From contig JBOZIK010000001.1 of the NCBI GenBank assembly GCA_051453625.1, forward strand, positions 249,488,483-249,552,482: a DNA stretch of 64,000 nucleotides, given 5' to 3'. This DNA is from Welwitschia mirabilis. Its lineage: Eukaryota > Gnetophyta > Gnetopsida > Welwitschiales. Shown piece by piece: positions 25,091-36,177 of this stretch. The notes beneath the pieces were generated by a model, which was given only the letters and a program-made list of their open reading frames with translations, was not told the origin of the DNA and did no database searches. Every line of letters begins with the position of its first letter. Within the stretch, counting starts at the first letter, position 1. The translations under genes were made by a program, and so were the position numbers.

Positions 25091-25556
25091 TAAAGATAGT
25101 AAAATGATATTTTTCAAATATCTAAAATATAAAAAAGTATAAAAGACAAATTTCATAAAAAACAATTGACTTTTATTAAGTTTAAAAGTTACAGTATAAA
25201 AACATCAAAGAACATAAAAATAAAAAGTATAGAATTAGATGGAACTATAAATAAAGTTAATACAAGAAAGGTATGACCAAAATAGTGGTAAAAATGACTA
25301 ACATTTTTTGATATGCTAATAAGAATAACTAATTTTGAGTAATTTTGGAATAGAATTTGGGAAACTTCTTGACTAAAATATGTTTTACTTCTCTTCACCC
25401 TATCAACCTCTTCATAATCTTTTCAAAATGGGATTATAATAAGCTTTTTGATTCTATAAGTAAAAGCTATAACTAAAACAATGAAGGTATATTATTACTA
25501 GCTCTAGTTAATAGTAATTATCAATAGTTAATCTTAGTTTAGTAGGCCCCCTTAAC
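25091..25556 (+). other. Leader of element G, no gene seen
   Basis: It is AT-rich DNA between the primer site and the tandem array. The minus-strand open frame here has no supporting motif. Confidence 0.4.
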
Positions 25557-27450
25557 TATGACACGGTAGATATAAAATAAGTTTAACATTATACTTGATC
25601 TACAAGTTTGACATCATAGTTAAAGGTCCTCACATATAATGTCATAGTTACTTTGGAAAACCTAATGTAATACTTGATAATCTCTTCATTCAAAGTTACA
25701 CTTGATTCATAGTTCTGACATCATATTTAAGGGGTTTACATCCAATGTCAAACTTGGTTTATAGGTTAAATGTGGTATTTATGGGCTCCATGCCCAATGT
25801 CAAACTTAGTTTGATGGTATTACTTCATAGTTATGGATCTCATATCCAATATTATACTTGATTCATGGAAGTTTAACATTATAATTAAAATTGATTTAAA
25901 CTTAATGAAATAAAGTCTAATGTCATACTTTAATAATAGAAGTCTTACATCATACTTGGTTATAAAATTCTGACATCATAATTAGAACTCAATGTGACAT
26001 TTGGATCCTTGGAGGCCTAATTTTTTACTTATTTGATCAAAGCTTAATGTCACACTTGACTCCATAGAGGTATAGAATCACACTTGGTCAACTAGAGCCC
26101 AAAGTTGTACTTGACCATTTAAAGATTTGATGTAACACTTAACTCTAAGATGGCTCATGTTGTACTTAGTTCACTAGAGCTTGATATTATACTTGGTCCC
26201 TTAGAGATATGATATTACACTTGATTCACAAATTCTTGATATCATACTTAATTCTTAAAGACTCAATATCATACTTAAGCATCCAAAGATTTGACATGAC
26301 ATTGCACTTGATCCCTAGAGGCTTGATGTTGTTCTTACTTTACTAAATCCTAACCTTACACTTAATTACTTAAAGGCCTAACAACACAGTTAGTTCATGG
26401 AAGATTGACATCACACTTTATTTTTTAAAAAATAATGTTGAAATTGATTCCTTAGTGGTATATTGTTATACTTAAGCCTTGGATGGTTGAAATTGCATTT
26501 GATCCATAGAGACCTAACATCACACTTGGTTCACTAAATCCTGAGGTTGTACTAGATCAACTAAAGATTAAAATTCATATTTGATCCTCTAAATGTTTTA
26601 TCTTATACTTGATTCCTTGATGATTAACATCATACTTTATCTCTAGAAACTTGCTATCACAATTTGTCAATATAAGTAACAAGTCACAATTGACCAACCA
26701 AAGTTTAACATTATAATTAGTTGCTAAATTCTGATGTTTAGTTTGAGTCTGATATCATACTTGGTTAATAGAGGCCTAATATTGCACTTAATTAATTAAA
26801 TTCTAATGTAATACTTAGTTACTAAAGTTTGGTATTGTAATTTAAGTCTAACATTACACTTAATTGATAGAGGCCTAATGTCATACTTAGCTAACCAAAG
26901 TCTAATATAAAATTCATTATTGAAGTGTGATATTATAATTGGAGTCTAATGTCACACTTGGCTAATAGAGGTATACTGTCATACTTGGTCAATCAAAGTT
27001 TAACATTAAACTTGATCATTAAATTCTAATATCATAGATTAAATGTAATGTCACACTTGGTTGGTAGAGACTCGACATTGCACTTGGCCAATTGAAGTCT
27101 AAAGTCATACTTTATTACTAGAATTTGATGTTATAGTTGAATTCAGAAAACATATTTGATCAATAAAGGACTAAAATCATAGTTAACCAATCAAAATCCA
27201 ATGTTATGTTTGGTTATTAAAGTTTGATATTACACTCGATTGATGAAGGATTGTCATTATCCTAGACTAATCAAATTCTAACATTATATTTGGTCACTAA
27301 TGCTTGATATTATAATTGGAGTTTGACATCCCAATTAACTAATTGAAACCTGATCTCATACTTGGATGATTATAGTATAATGTTGCACATGGTTAGAAAA
27401 ATCTAATGTTATATCTACCTATACATAAGTTTGATGTCACAGTTGTCTAC
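25557..27450 (+). repeat. Degenerate 27-28-bp minisatellite, about 65-70 units
   Basis: A unit of the type TGATATCACACTTGGTTCAC followed by TARAGGCY repeats for about 1.9 kb. Examples are CTTGATCCCTAGAGGC, CTTGGTCAACTAGAGC and CTTAATTACTTAAAGGC. The recurring core is GATRTCAYACTTGGT. Units are highly diverged, with much C/T variation and occasional length changes, so the array is old. The period is mixed 27 and 28, which argues against a protein-coding repeat. It lies within the internal region of LTR element G. Confidence 0.85.
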
Positions 27451-28035
27451 TTCTATGGTGATTGTAATAGTTATGATAGTTATGTGAGTTATTAAACTAA
27501 ATCTGTAGTTATCAAAAATTAATTAATAATCCTAATGGTTGTCAAAATAGCCTTTGGAAAACAAACCTATTTAAAAGTTAATAGAACTCATGGAAAACAG
27601 AATCATAAAAAGGAAATATAGAACACACTAGAGAGTTGTAAAGCAAAGAGTGAATTATCAAAAAAAACTATTAAGAATAAACTAAATGATGCTTACTCAT
27701 AGAATTAATAGATCTCTAATGAAACTTTTTATGCATCAAATAATACAACCATCTAATAGAATAAGATTTGTAGAAATCACTAGAATAAACATCCACTTTT
27801 AAACTCTCTTACTAAAAATCATGATCTTTAAATTTTACAAATCATAGAAGAAAATATTTAAGTATTCTTATCCAACTAAGTAAATAGCTAAATAGTAGAA
27901 GGAAAAAACATCAATAAAATTGAAAAAAATTCAATTGAAAATCTATGAGATAAAGTATAATCTAGTAAGAAAGCCATATCATGACTTCAATAAATATAAA
28001 AATGATTCACTCTTTATAATACAACACTAAAAAGG
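27451..28035 (+). other. Internal DNA of element G left of the gypsy insertion
   Basis: It is an AT-rich, A-biased stretch with no clear domain. It ends in AAAGG, the left target site of element H. Confidence 0.4.
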
Positions 28036-31000
28036 TGTCATTTCTAGAGCTTAGCCAAGGTTAGAAAACCTCTTTAATCATTTAGATAACTAATACATTT
28101 TAGAAATAAAATAAAAATAAATAAATCTAGTTTAAAATTATAAAAATATTTGTAAAACAAATAAAACTAAAAATAAATACATGATATTTCATTTAAATTA
28201 ATTGGATTTATTATTTTAAAGCTATAGTTAATGTTGAATTTTACTATTTCTTATCCATGTTTACCTAATTGATGTAGTTTAACCTTGGATATTTTGAGTT
28301 AACTTGAATTTAAATGTATATTAACATATATATATATTCTCTAAGTCATATTTATTTATGAAAGAGTTATGATATGTAATGCTTATGTTATTTTATTTTA
28401 TGAAATTTAATTTAATTTGTAGATATTATGTTATTGTTTAGACCCAATGGTCAAACATGAAAAGAAAGGGTTAAGGAATCCTAAACTTCTTGTAGTAAAC
28501 CTAACCCATTATTAGTTTACTATTAGTCCTTGTTATAAATACCTAAATTCATTATTAGGAGAGTCATATTATGCAAATTAATTATTTGAAGCCTGAGTTA
28601 GATAGGAGTACTTGGATTTTGCTACGAGTAGGTGTGGTTCCCAACTCTTTTTTGATTCTTACGTGCCATGTTATTTATTGTATTTTATAATTTCAATGAT
28701 GTAATATGCCTTGTATGCTATGGGTGTTGATGTTCCATATAATTTTGTAGTTTTTTGTAACTATTGTGTCATTTTACTATAAGTCTTATTGAGTTTAAAT
28801 TTGTCAGTACCTTGTGAAACCTTTAATGAACTTGTCAATAATTTTGTCATGTATGTTCTCTTAGCTAGCCCTTTTTGTGAGACTTGCATTTGAGTTCCTT
28901 GATGATCATTGATCTAAGTGAATTAAATTAAGAAATTAATATTAGTAAATATAACCAAATGTATGGACTTAAAAGAGTGTAACTCTCTCTTGGGAGTCCC
29001 AAGGCCATGGGACTAGATGGTCAGGGCTAAAAGGGGAGATTGTGCACACCTTTATGATTTATTTCCCTTCTTGGTAGGGTGCATGTTGGATTACTTGATT
29101 GAGATTGAATAACTATAAATAAGATAATGTAAACTAATGGTTATCTTGGTCGTGTCTCTTGTTGTGATCCTTTACCTTGCCTTCGAAACCTTCTTTCCCA
29201 ACATGTTCCTTGTCATGGACCATATTGGGAGCTGTAGTGAATTACAGTTCTCACACCACTTATGCTCGTGTAGGAGTAAATGCAAATGAGGAGGCAGGAA
29301 AGATGCTAGTGGTCGTTGTTGTCTTGGTGTCCTCTATATGTTCACTCAGTTAGCATGTAGTTACTTTGTTATACTTTAATTATTAGTTTGCATATTTATT
29401 AGTTGTACTTGTTGAAGAAGCAGTGAACTTCACTGTGATCTTTTAGTTGTGCAATAATGTACCTTTTTGTTAGAGATATCTATTATGATCTTATTATTGA
29501 GATAAAGTGCTTATATTTTCTTGTAATGGTGTTAGTTGGAAAAGAGTTTAATTAGATTAATGTTACTCTTAAAGATTTAATGTGTTACTTGTTAACTATG
29601 GAAAGTACTATTGAACTGGAAGTGGTATCTTGAGTTCTTCGTTGATGTTAATAATTAATTATTATTCTTAGATTAGTGGCTCTTAAGTTCACAATGAGAG
29701 AACTAAATAATAGGTGTTTGTGAGATAGTTATTTGATTTAGCTTAAATTATTCCTTTATGGTGTTGTTAAGCATTTGAAATCTAGATATTCTTAAGACTA
29801 CTAGAAAAATAACTTATAGTTATTTTAGACTCTATTGAAAGATAAATTTATAGTTATTTCCTTTAGTTGATTAATTAACAGATTGNNNNNNNNNNNNNNN
29901 NNNNNNNNNNNNNNNNNNNNNNNNNNNNNNNNNNNNNNNNNNNNNNNNNNNNNNNNNNNNNNNNNNNNNNNNNNNNNNNNNNNNNAGAGAGAGAGAGAGA
30001 GAGAGAGAGATTAAGTAAGTTTTTATGTTATCCTTAAGGATTTGAGGTTACCATAGTAAACTAATATTTAACTAGATGTTATTACTTTATGCTATTGTTT
30101 ATTTTAGTTATGATTTTGACTTCTAAAAGTTAATCCCTTTTTAATGTTCACATCATGAGGATTAGTCAAGAAGTTAATAAAAAGTCCTAATAAATTTATC
30201 CTTTTATAAGGTTAAAAGGAACATTGCTGTTAATGATCTTAAGTAAGCTAATTAATAAGGGAAGATCTGAAGTTAAGAAGTTAAAATTATATCTACTAAA
30301 TCATCATTCATCTTAAGTGGACATGTAGTAACATTGATTATTATAACAACCTATTTAGAGGGAGATCTAGGGTTCAACCCTCATGAACTACACTCTTAAC
30401 CTTTAAAACTCAATAGCAAAGGCTCTAATTTGAGTAACTTAGTATATTTTATTTTATTTTCTTTCTTTCTAAAATTTGTTTTTACTCTCCAGAATTACCT
30501 TTATAAAATAATTCCCATTTTTGCACTTTGGCCGCTTCCCTCCACTTCCATGGATGTTTTCTCACCATTTGGTGTCTCCTTATGGGTGCATCATTCCCTC
30601 TCACTGGGATTTCTTTGCCTTAACATGGTGTTCTACTTATGCTCTAAATCTTCTTCTTCATATTTCCATTGCTCTAGAAAATGCCACTCTGTCCTTTCTC
30701 CTTCTCACCTATGGTTTTCTCCATTAATCTATACCTTGTCCTATACAACCATGCCCACCAGCATCTGATGTCCATCATTAATGCTATAGATGACTACTGA
30801 TGGTCACTTCCTTAGGTTGTTTCTAACTACTGTCCACATTCCCAGACGCTGTCTATATGTGCCTTACTAAGAACCATGAAATGCTACTTTTCTTGTTGAT
30901 TGTGCATTTTAGATTACCTTGCATGTTTTACTAGATCGATTCCTTATGGCTTTAAACCTTCCACGTTTCTTGCCTGTGCTCATTACCATACTCTTGTGCA

Positions 31001-31739
31001 TGTTTCCCTCTGCTTGATGTTCATTCCTCCTGTTGTTAGTGCACCATCTATTCCTCTTCGCATCACTGCTTGCTCTGCAATTCCACACTATTTTTGCACC
31101 CCTTTCATCTTTTATCTATCGTCCATTACTAGTATATTCCTCCACCTACCTATGGAGTCAAGGAACCCTTCCCTCCTTTTTTCTTTTTTTCTATGCTTAA
31201 AATTGCTTTACTCATAGCCCTAATATTTCTTAAGAAGAGATTCTAATAATGCAATAGAGATAAAACTAGCTAAACTAATTAGTAGGAAGTGGTTAAGGAC
31301 CTTTTTCGAAAGTCTTAGATTTGAGTTAAACTATGGGCAATAATGAAAATAAAATTGTCTTCTTCTTGGTATAGTTCACCAGGACTTTCCATTAAATAAA
31401 TTTCAAATAAAAACTTATTAAAATTTTACCTACTAAACCTCATTCTTATATTAATAACTATGAAAATTTAGGGAGTGACTTCCTAAAGTAAAAACTTTGA
31501 TTAAATATGTAATTTTACATAAAATCATAAAGAGTTATTATAATTAATATTTTATATGATGATAACTTTACAAACTCTTACATTACAACCATCTTATTAT
31601 CTATTTAGATAAATAAATCCTTAAATATTAATCTAGGATATAATATCCAAATTATCATGGTTTATACCTAAACTTGATCTAAGGTTGATTAGCTCATTTT
31701 CAATTAAACTAGCTTAGTGTGAAAATTTCAAGTATTACA
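28036..31739 (+). repeat. 5' LTR of element H (3,704 bp including gap)
   Basis: It runs from TGTCATTTCTAGAGC to AAGTATTACA. Compared with the 3' LTR it has about 540 extra bases at 29,527-30,069. Its 30.5-31.2 kb part has lost many CpG sites still present in the other LTR. Open frames at 30,430-31,217 lie in the LTR and match no known product. Confidence 0.85.
29886..30011. repeat. Assembly gap (100 N) followed by a (GA)n microsatellite
   Basis: The N run 29,886-29,985 ends directly in about 13 GA repeats. The 3' LTR has nothing equivalent. The simple repeat is the probable cause of the gap, and 100 N is a nominal length. Confidence 0.85.
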
Positions 31740-31741
31740 TT

Positions 31742-31755
31742 TTGATATCAGAGTG
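31742..31755 (+). promoter_or_regulatory. Primer binding site of element H
   Basis: TTGATATCAGAGTG closely matches the tRNA-iMet complement TGGTATCAGAGC and starts two bases after the LTR end. Confidence 0.8.
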
Positions 31756-31833
31756 CTAGGTTGTAAATTTAAAAATGCATGATTAAATCAAATTTTAGCA
31801 TCTTTCACATTTTTGTATTTAGCAAGAATAACA

Positions 31834-32780
31834 ATGACATCAAGAAGAGTTATACCATCACCCACAGATGTGATCTCCCTAGTAAATGCCATTAATCACC
31901 TAGTTGATGGAATTTAGGCTAGAAGAGATGATAAAAATGTGGATGATGCAAATTAAAAACTAATGATACAATTTAGATGAACAAATCCCTAAGTCTTTAA
32001 AGTATCTAATAGTGTAGCTAAAGTTGAGGCCTGGTTAATCTTAATAAGCAGGAAGTTATTGTACATCAACTGAGAAAGAATGCTTCCTTATGGTGGAATA
32101 TAGAAAAAGAACAATTCATTTTTCTTAATCACTTATCTTAGGAGGACATTAAAGGATGATTTCAAGATAGATACATTTCAGAGTACTTCAAGAAAGTTAA
32201 GGTAGAGGAATTTTATAATCCAAGGTAGGGATCTTTGATTGTGGCCTAGTATAAAAATCCCTTCATGCAGCTGTTATGATATGTACTTGAGATTCTTAGC
32301 ATTAAAGTAGTAAAGATATATAGGTTGGTTACAGGTATACATCTTGTGATCAAAGGATAGGTTAAGCTATTTTAATCGAGAACTTTTGAAGAGGCCTTTG
32401 AAAAGGTCAAGATTATTAAAGAATCATGGGGAAATGATAGGAATTTTATGGACAAATAAGAAAATCCTTAGAAACAGAGAGGAAATTTTGTTAAGAAGAA
32501 GCCCTTTTTTAATAATTCAAGAATGGAAAGAGGTATAGAATAGCAGGAAATAGTTTGAGTAAATCAATTAGAGGATAAACCTCCTTAAGAAAGAGAAAGA
32601 GCATAGTTACCAGCTTAAAAAGCTACACCTCCTATTAGAACTAGATCTTAAGATCTTAAAAGAACTAGATGGTATAGTTGTGGAGGATCACATTTGATCA
32701 GAAATTATTCTATAAGGAAGAAAGAGGAATAGGAGATAGTGAACATCAGAAAATTGTACACATCCATATCAAAGGAAGAT
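31834..32780 (+). pseudogene. gag: gag of element H
   Basis: The frame opens with ATG at 31,834 (MTSRRVIPSPTDVISLVNAI) and soon meets stops. A retrotransposon Gag core is visible near 32,150-32,290 (RYISEYFKKVKVEEFYNP). The zinc knuckle at 32,670-32,708 reads WYSCGGSHLIRNY. Of the CCHC ligands only the second Cys and the His remain, the first Cys being Trp and the last Tyr. The product would be the nucleocapsid precursor. It is inactive here. Confidence 0.75.
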
Positions 32781-35700
32781 GCTTAGCTCTCAGTCATCTT
32801 GGAAACTATATGTACTTTACTTAATGTTCCTATTAAAATCTTCTTAGATCTAAGAGCAACAAATTTCTTTATATCTTATTTCATGTATTATAGATTATTT
32901 TCAAAGATTTAATGTGAACATAATATATCTATGGAGCTACTAGATGGTAGTATTATTAAAGCCTTGGGTACAACACCTATATGTGATGTTACTATTGGAG
33001 ATTATAATTTGTAGGTCTAATTTTTAATTTTTAGAGTTGGGATGCTTTGATGTCATCATAGGCATGAAATAATTGCAAGAAAATAGAGCTTATTTAGGTT
33101 TTTTCTCCAAGTGAGTTATTGTAATAAGGCCTAGTGATGAAAATGTCTGATTACCTATATCTTCTAGACCTATTATAGAAATATTAATAGATAAGAAGTA
33201 GATGATGAAGGAAATGAAGAGGAGTAAAGTACTTAAAATTATTAGATTTTTATGTTCCCTTCAATCATAGCAAAAGATCTCAGACATACTTTTTGTAAAA
33301 GAATATGTAGATCTATTTCTAGAAGAGCTTCCAAGATGTCCCCCAAGTAGGAAGGAAGATTTTGAAATATCTGTTAAGCTAGGTGTGAAATCAAACCTAG
33401 AGAATCTTACAAGACGTCTCTTATTGAGTTGGTAGAGATAAAAACTTAGATAACTACACTACTAGATAAAGAGTTGATTAGGTCAAGCATATCTTCATGG
33501 AATGCACCAATACTTTTTATTAAAATGAAGGATTAAAGTTTGGTACTTTATGTGAACTACATGATGTTGAACAAGGTTACGATAAGGAATAGTTATCCTT
33601 TACCCAAATAGAGGATCTAGTTGATCAATTGAGGTATGATAGATTCTTTTCTAAGGTTAATATTAAGTTTGGATATCATCAACTTAGGATCAAGGAAGAA
33701 GATGTTTTCAAAATAGCCTTTTGAACTAGGTATGAGCATTATGAATTTAAGGTAGTCCCCTTTAACTTGACTAACTCATCAATAGCATTTATGGCATTGA
33801 TATTTTTTAATTAATGATATGCTAGTGTATTCTCCAATTAAATAAGCTCATAAGAAGCACTTAAGAATACTACTTAATACTTTACAAAGAAATCACTTAT
33901 ATGCAAACCCTATAAAGTGTGAATTTTGGCTATCTAAAATTATACTTTTAGGGAATGTGATTTTAAAAGATGGTATTAGTGTAAATGAAGAAAAATTCCA
34001 AGCTATTGTGGACTATCCCAAGCCTAAATTAGTGTTAGAAGTCAAAAGGTTTCTTAGCCTTGTAGGATATCATTAAAGCTTTATTAAAAATTTGTCTAAG
34101 ATAGTTTCTCCATTGACTACATTACTCAAGAAGAATAAGTAATTTAAGTGGACTGATCAATGTGATGAGTAATTCCAAGCATTAAAATCATTTATTGTTT
34201 CTACTCTAGTTCTAAGGATTCTAAAATCAAGAAAGCCTTATATTATTTACATAGATTCTTTAGGTAAAGGCTTAGGAGTGTTTTTAATGCAAAAAGATAA
34301 GGTGATCTCTTATGCATCTAGGTAATTAAAGAACCATGAAATAAATTATCCTGTGCATGACTTGGAGTTAGCAGTAGTTGTTCATGACTCGAAGATTTGG
34401 AGGCATTATCTTTATGAGGAATAGATAAAGGTTTGAATAGATCATAAGAGCTTAAAATATATTCATACTTAACCTAATTTAAACCTTAGACAAAGATGAT
34501 CGATAAAACTCTCTAAATAAATTATCATAAAGGAAAGGATAATGTTGTGGTAGATGCCTTAAGATAAAAGGGCATATACTTTATCATTTGAAGGTGGATG
34601 ATGAGCTATTGCAGATGATATAGGAAGAAAAACAAAATTGTCCATTATGTAGAAGAGTTAGAGAAATTAGATTATAAGGATTCTCAATTTCAAAATATGA
34701 TTTGGTATGTTACTTAGAGAAAATTGTAATTCCTAATATGATAAGGATTAAGCAATTACTCTTTGAGGAATTCCATATAACAAAATATGCCATTCATCTA
34801 GGATTTAATAAGATGTATAAAGACATTAAGCAGTTCTACTGGTGGCCAAGAATGAAATATGAGATAGCTAATTTTGTAGCTAAATGTATGACTTGTCAAC
34901 TAGTTAAGGCTAAGCACAGGCATTCAACAAGACTTCTGTAACCTCATAGCATTCTAGAGTGGAAATGAAAAATAATTGATATGGACTTTATCATAGGTTT
35001 TCTAAATTTAAGACAGGATTTGATTCTATATTTATTGTGGTAATTTTTTTAACAAAGAGTGCTCATTTTTTTACTTGTGAAAGAGACTAACTCAGTTGAA
35101 CAAATTTTAAGAAAGTAAGTAAATAATATTGTTAAACTTTATGGAGTTCTTAAGGTAATCATTTCAAAAAGAAATAGTAAGTTTACATCCATATTTTGAA
35201 CTACTTTTCATAAGGAGTTGGAATGAAACTAAACTTAAGTACATCCTTTCATCCATAGATAGATGGATAAACTAAAAGGGTGAATCAATTTCTAGAGGAT
35301 TTGTTACAGATGGTTATCCTTGATTTTGATGGATCATGGATAGAGAATTTACCCTTGGTAAAATTCACATATAATAATAGCTACCAAGAATCAATTGGTT
35401 ATGTACCATTTAAGGCCTTATATGAAAGAATGTATTTAGATAAGAGATTACTGTAAGTTCCTTTGACTTACTAATTAGAAGAGAAAGTTAGGCCGGTAAG
35501 TAAAGCATGCAAATGAACATAGAAGACAATTAGAATTTTAGGAAGGTGATCATGTATTCCTTAAGTGTTCCATCTTTAAGGGAGTATTTAGGTTTGGTAA
35601 GAAGGGGAAATTAGCCCCAAGGTTTATAGGACCTTTTCAGGTAGATAAGAGAGTTGGACCTATGGCATATGAGCTAGCACTACCTCCGTAGTTATCTATG

Positions 35701-35980
35701 CAACATAATGTCTTTCATGTATCATTGTTGATGAAGTGTATTTTTGATGGATCGAAGATTATTCCAAATCAAGATATTACTATTCTTCTTGACTGTTCTA
35801 GATAGGTCTAACAAGTAAAACTACTTGATTAGAAGGAGATGGTTCTTTAAGGAAAAACAATCAAGTTGTACATGGTTTAGTGGTTAGGCTAAATAGAAGA
35901 TGAAATAGCTTGGAAGTTAGAAAATGACATCATGCAGTGGAAACTTGAGTTACTAGCATATTTCTAAGAGGAAACTTCTT
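32781..35980 (+). pseudogene. pol: pol of element H: protease, RT, RNase H, integrase, chromodomain-like tail
   Basis: Domains appear in Ty3/gypsy order. The protease active site near 32,841 is FLDLRATNFFIS, where DSGA is usual. RT starts near 33,440 (LLDKELIRSSISSWNAPILF), with FFSKVNIKFGYHQLRIKEED at about 33,645-33,705 and the catalytic FxDD-like motif as INDMLVYS at about 33,811, so one Asp is now Asn. An RNase H-like region ([26 protein letters not shown]) lies at about 34,300-34,420. The integrase zinc-binding region in the open frame 34,702-34,941 contains FYWWPRMK and CMTCQ. The C-terminal GDHVFLKCSIFKGVFRFGKK and GPFQVDKRVGPMAYELALPP lie at 35,545-35,690. A tail with EDEIAWKLENDI at 35,890-35,935 resembles the chromovirus chromodomain. 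Dozens of stops, many from CAA, CAG or TGG codons, show long decay. Confidence 0.9.
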
Positions 35981-36177
35981 AAGGGGGAGAGATTTGTCAC
36001 GTCTAGAGCTTAGNNNNNNNNNNNNNNNNNNNNNNNNNNNNNNNNNNNNNNNNNNNNNNNNNNNNNNNNNNNNNNNNNNNNNNNNNNNNNNNNNNNNNNN
36101 NNNNNNNNNNNNNTTACTAGCATATTTCTAAGAGGGAACTTCTTAAGGGGGAGAGATTTGTCACGTCTAGAGCTTAG
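35950..36177. other. Assembly artefact: 64-bp sequence repeated on both sides of a 100-N gap
   Basis: 35,950-36,013 and 36,114-36,177 are the same sequence apart from one base (polypurine tract plus the first bases of the LTR), separated by 100 N. A real duplication exactly at a nominal-size gap is unlikely. The contig ends probably overlap, so the element is about 164 bases shorter than shown. Confidence 0.85.
35981..35992 (+). promoter_or_regulatory. Polypurine tract of element H
   Basis: AAGGGGGAGAGA comes two bases before the LTR start TGTCACG. It is repeated at 36,145-36,156 by the gap artefact. Confidence 0.8.

Noticed and set aside
25189-25398. 69-codon minus-strand open frame
   Set aside because: It lies opposite to the strand of element G, is AT-rich with hydrophobic bias and has no recognisable motif.
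25557-27450. Possible CRISPR-like or protein-coding repeat array
   Set aside because: There are no constant repeats with unique spacers: the whole 27-28-bp unit repeats and diverges. The mixed period breaks any reading frame, and the setting is a plant retrotransposon.
30430-31217. Plus-strand open frames of 68-112 codons
   Set aside because: They lie inside the H 5' LTR, are hydrophobic and Ser/Leu-rich from pyrimidine-rich DNA, and the 3' LTR does not keep the same frame.
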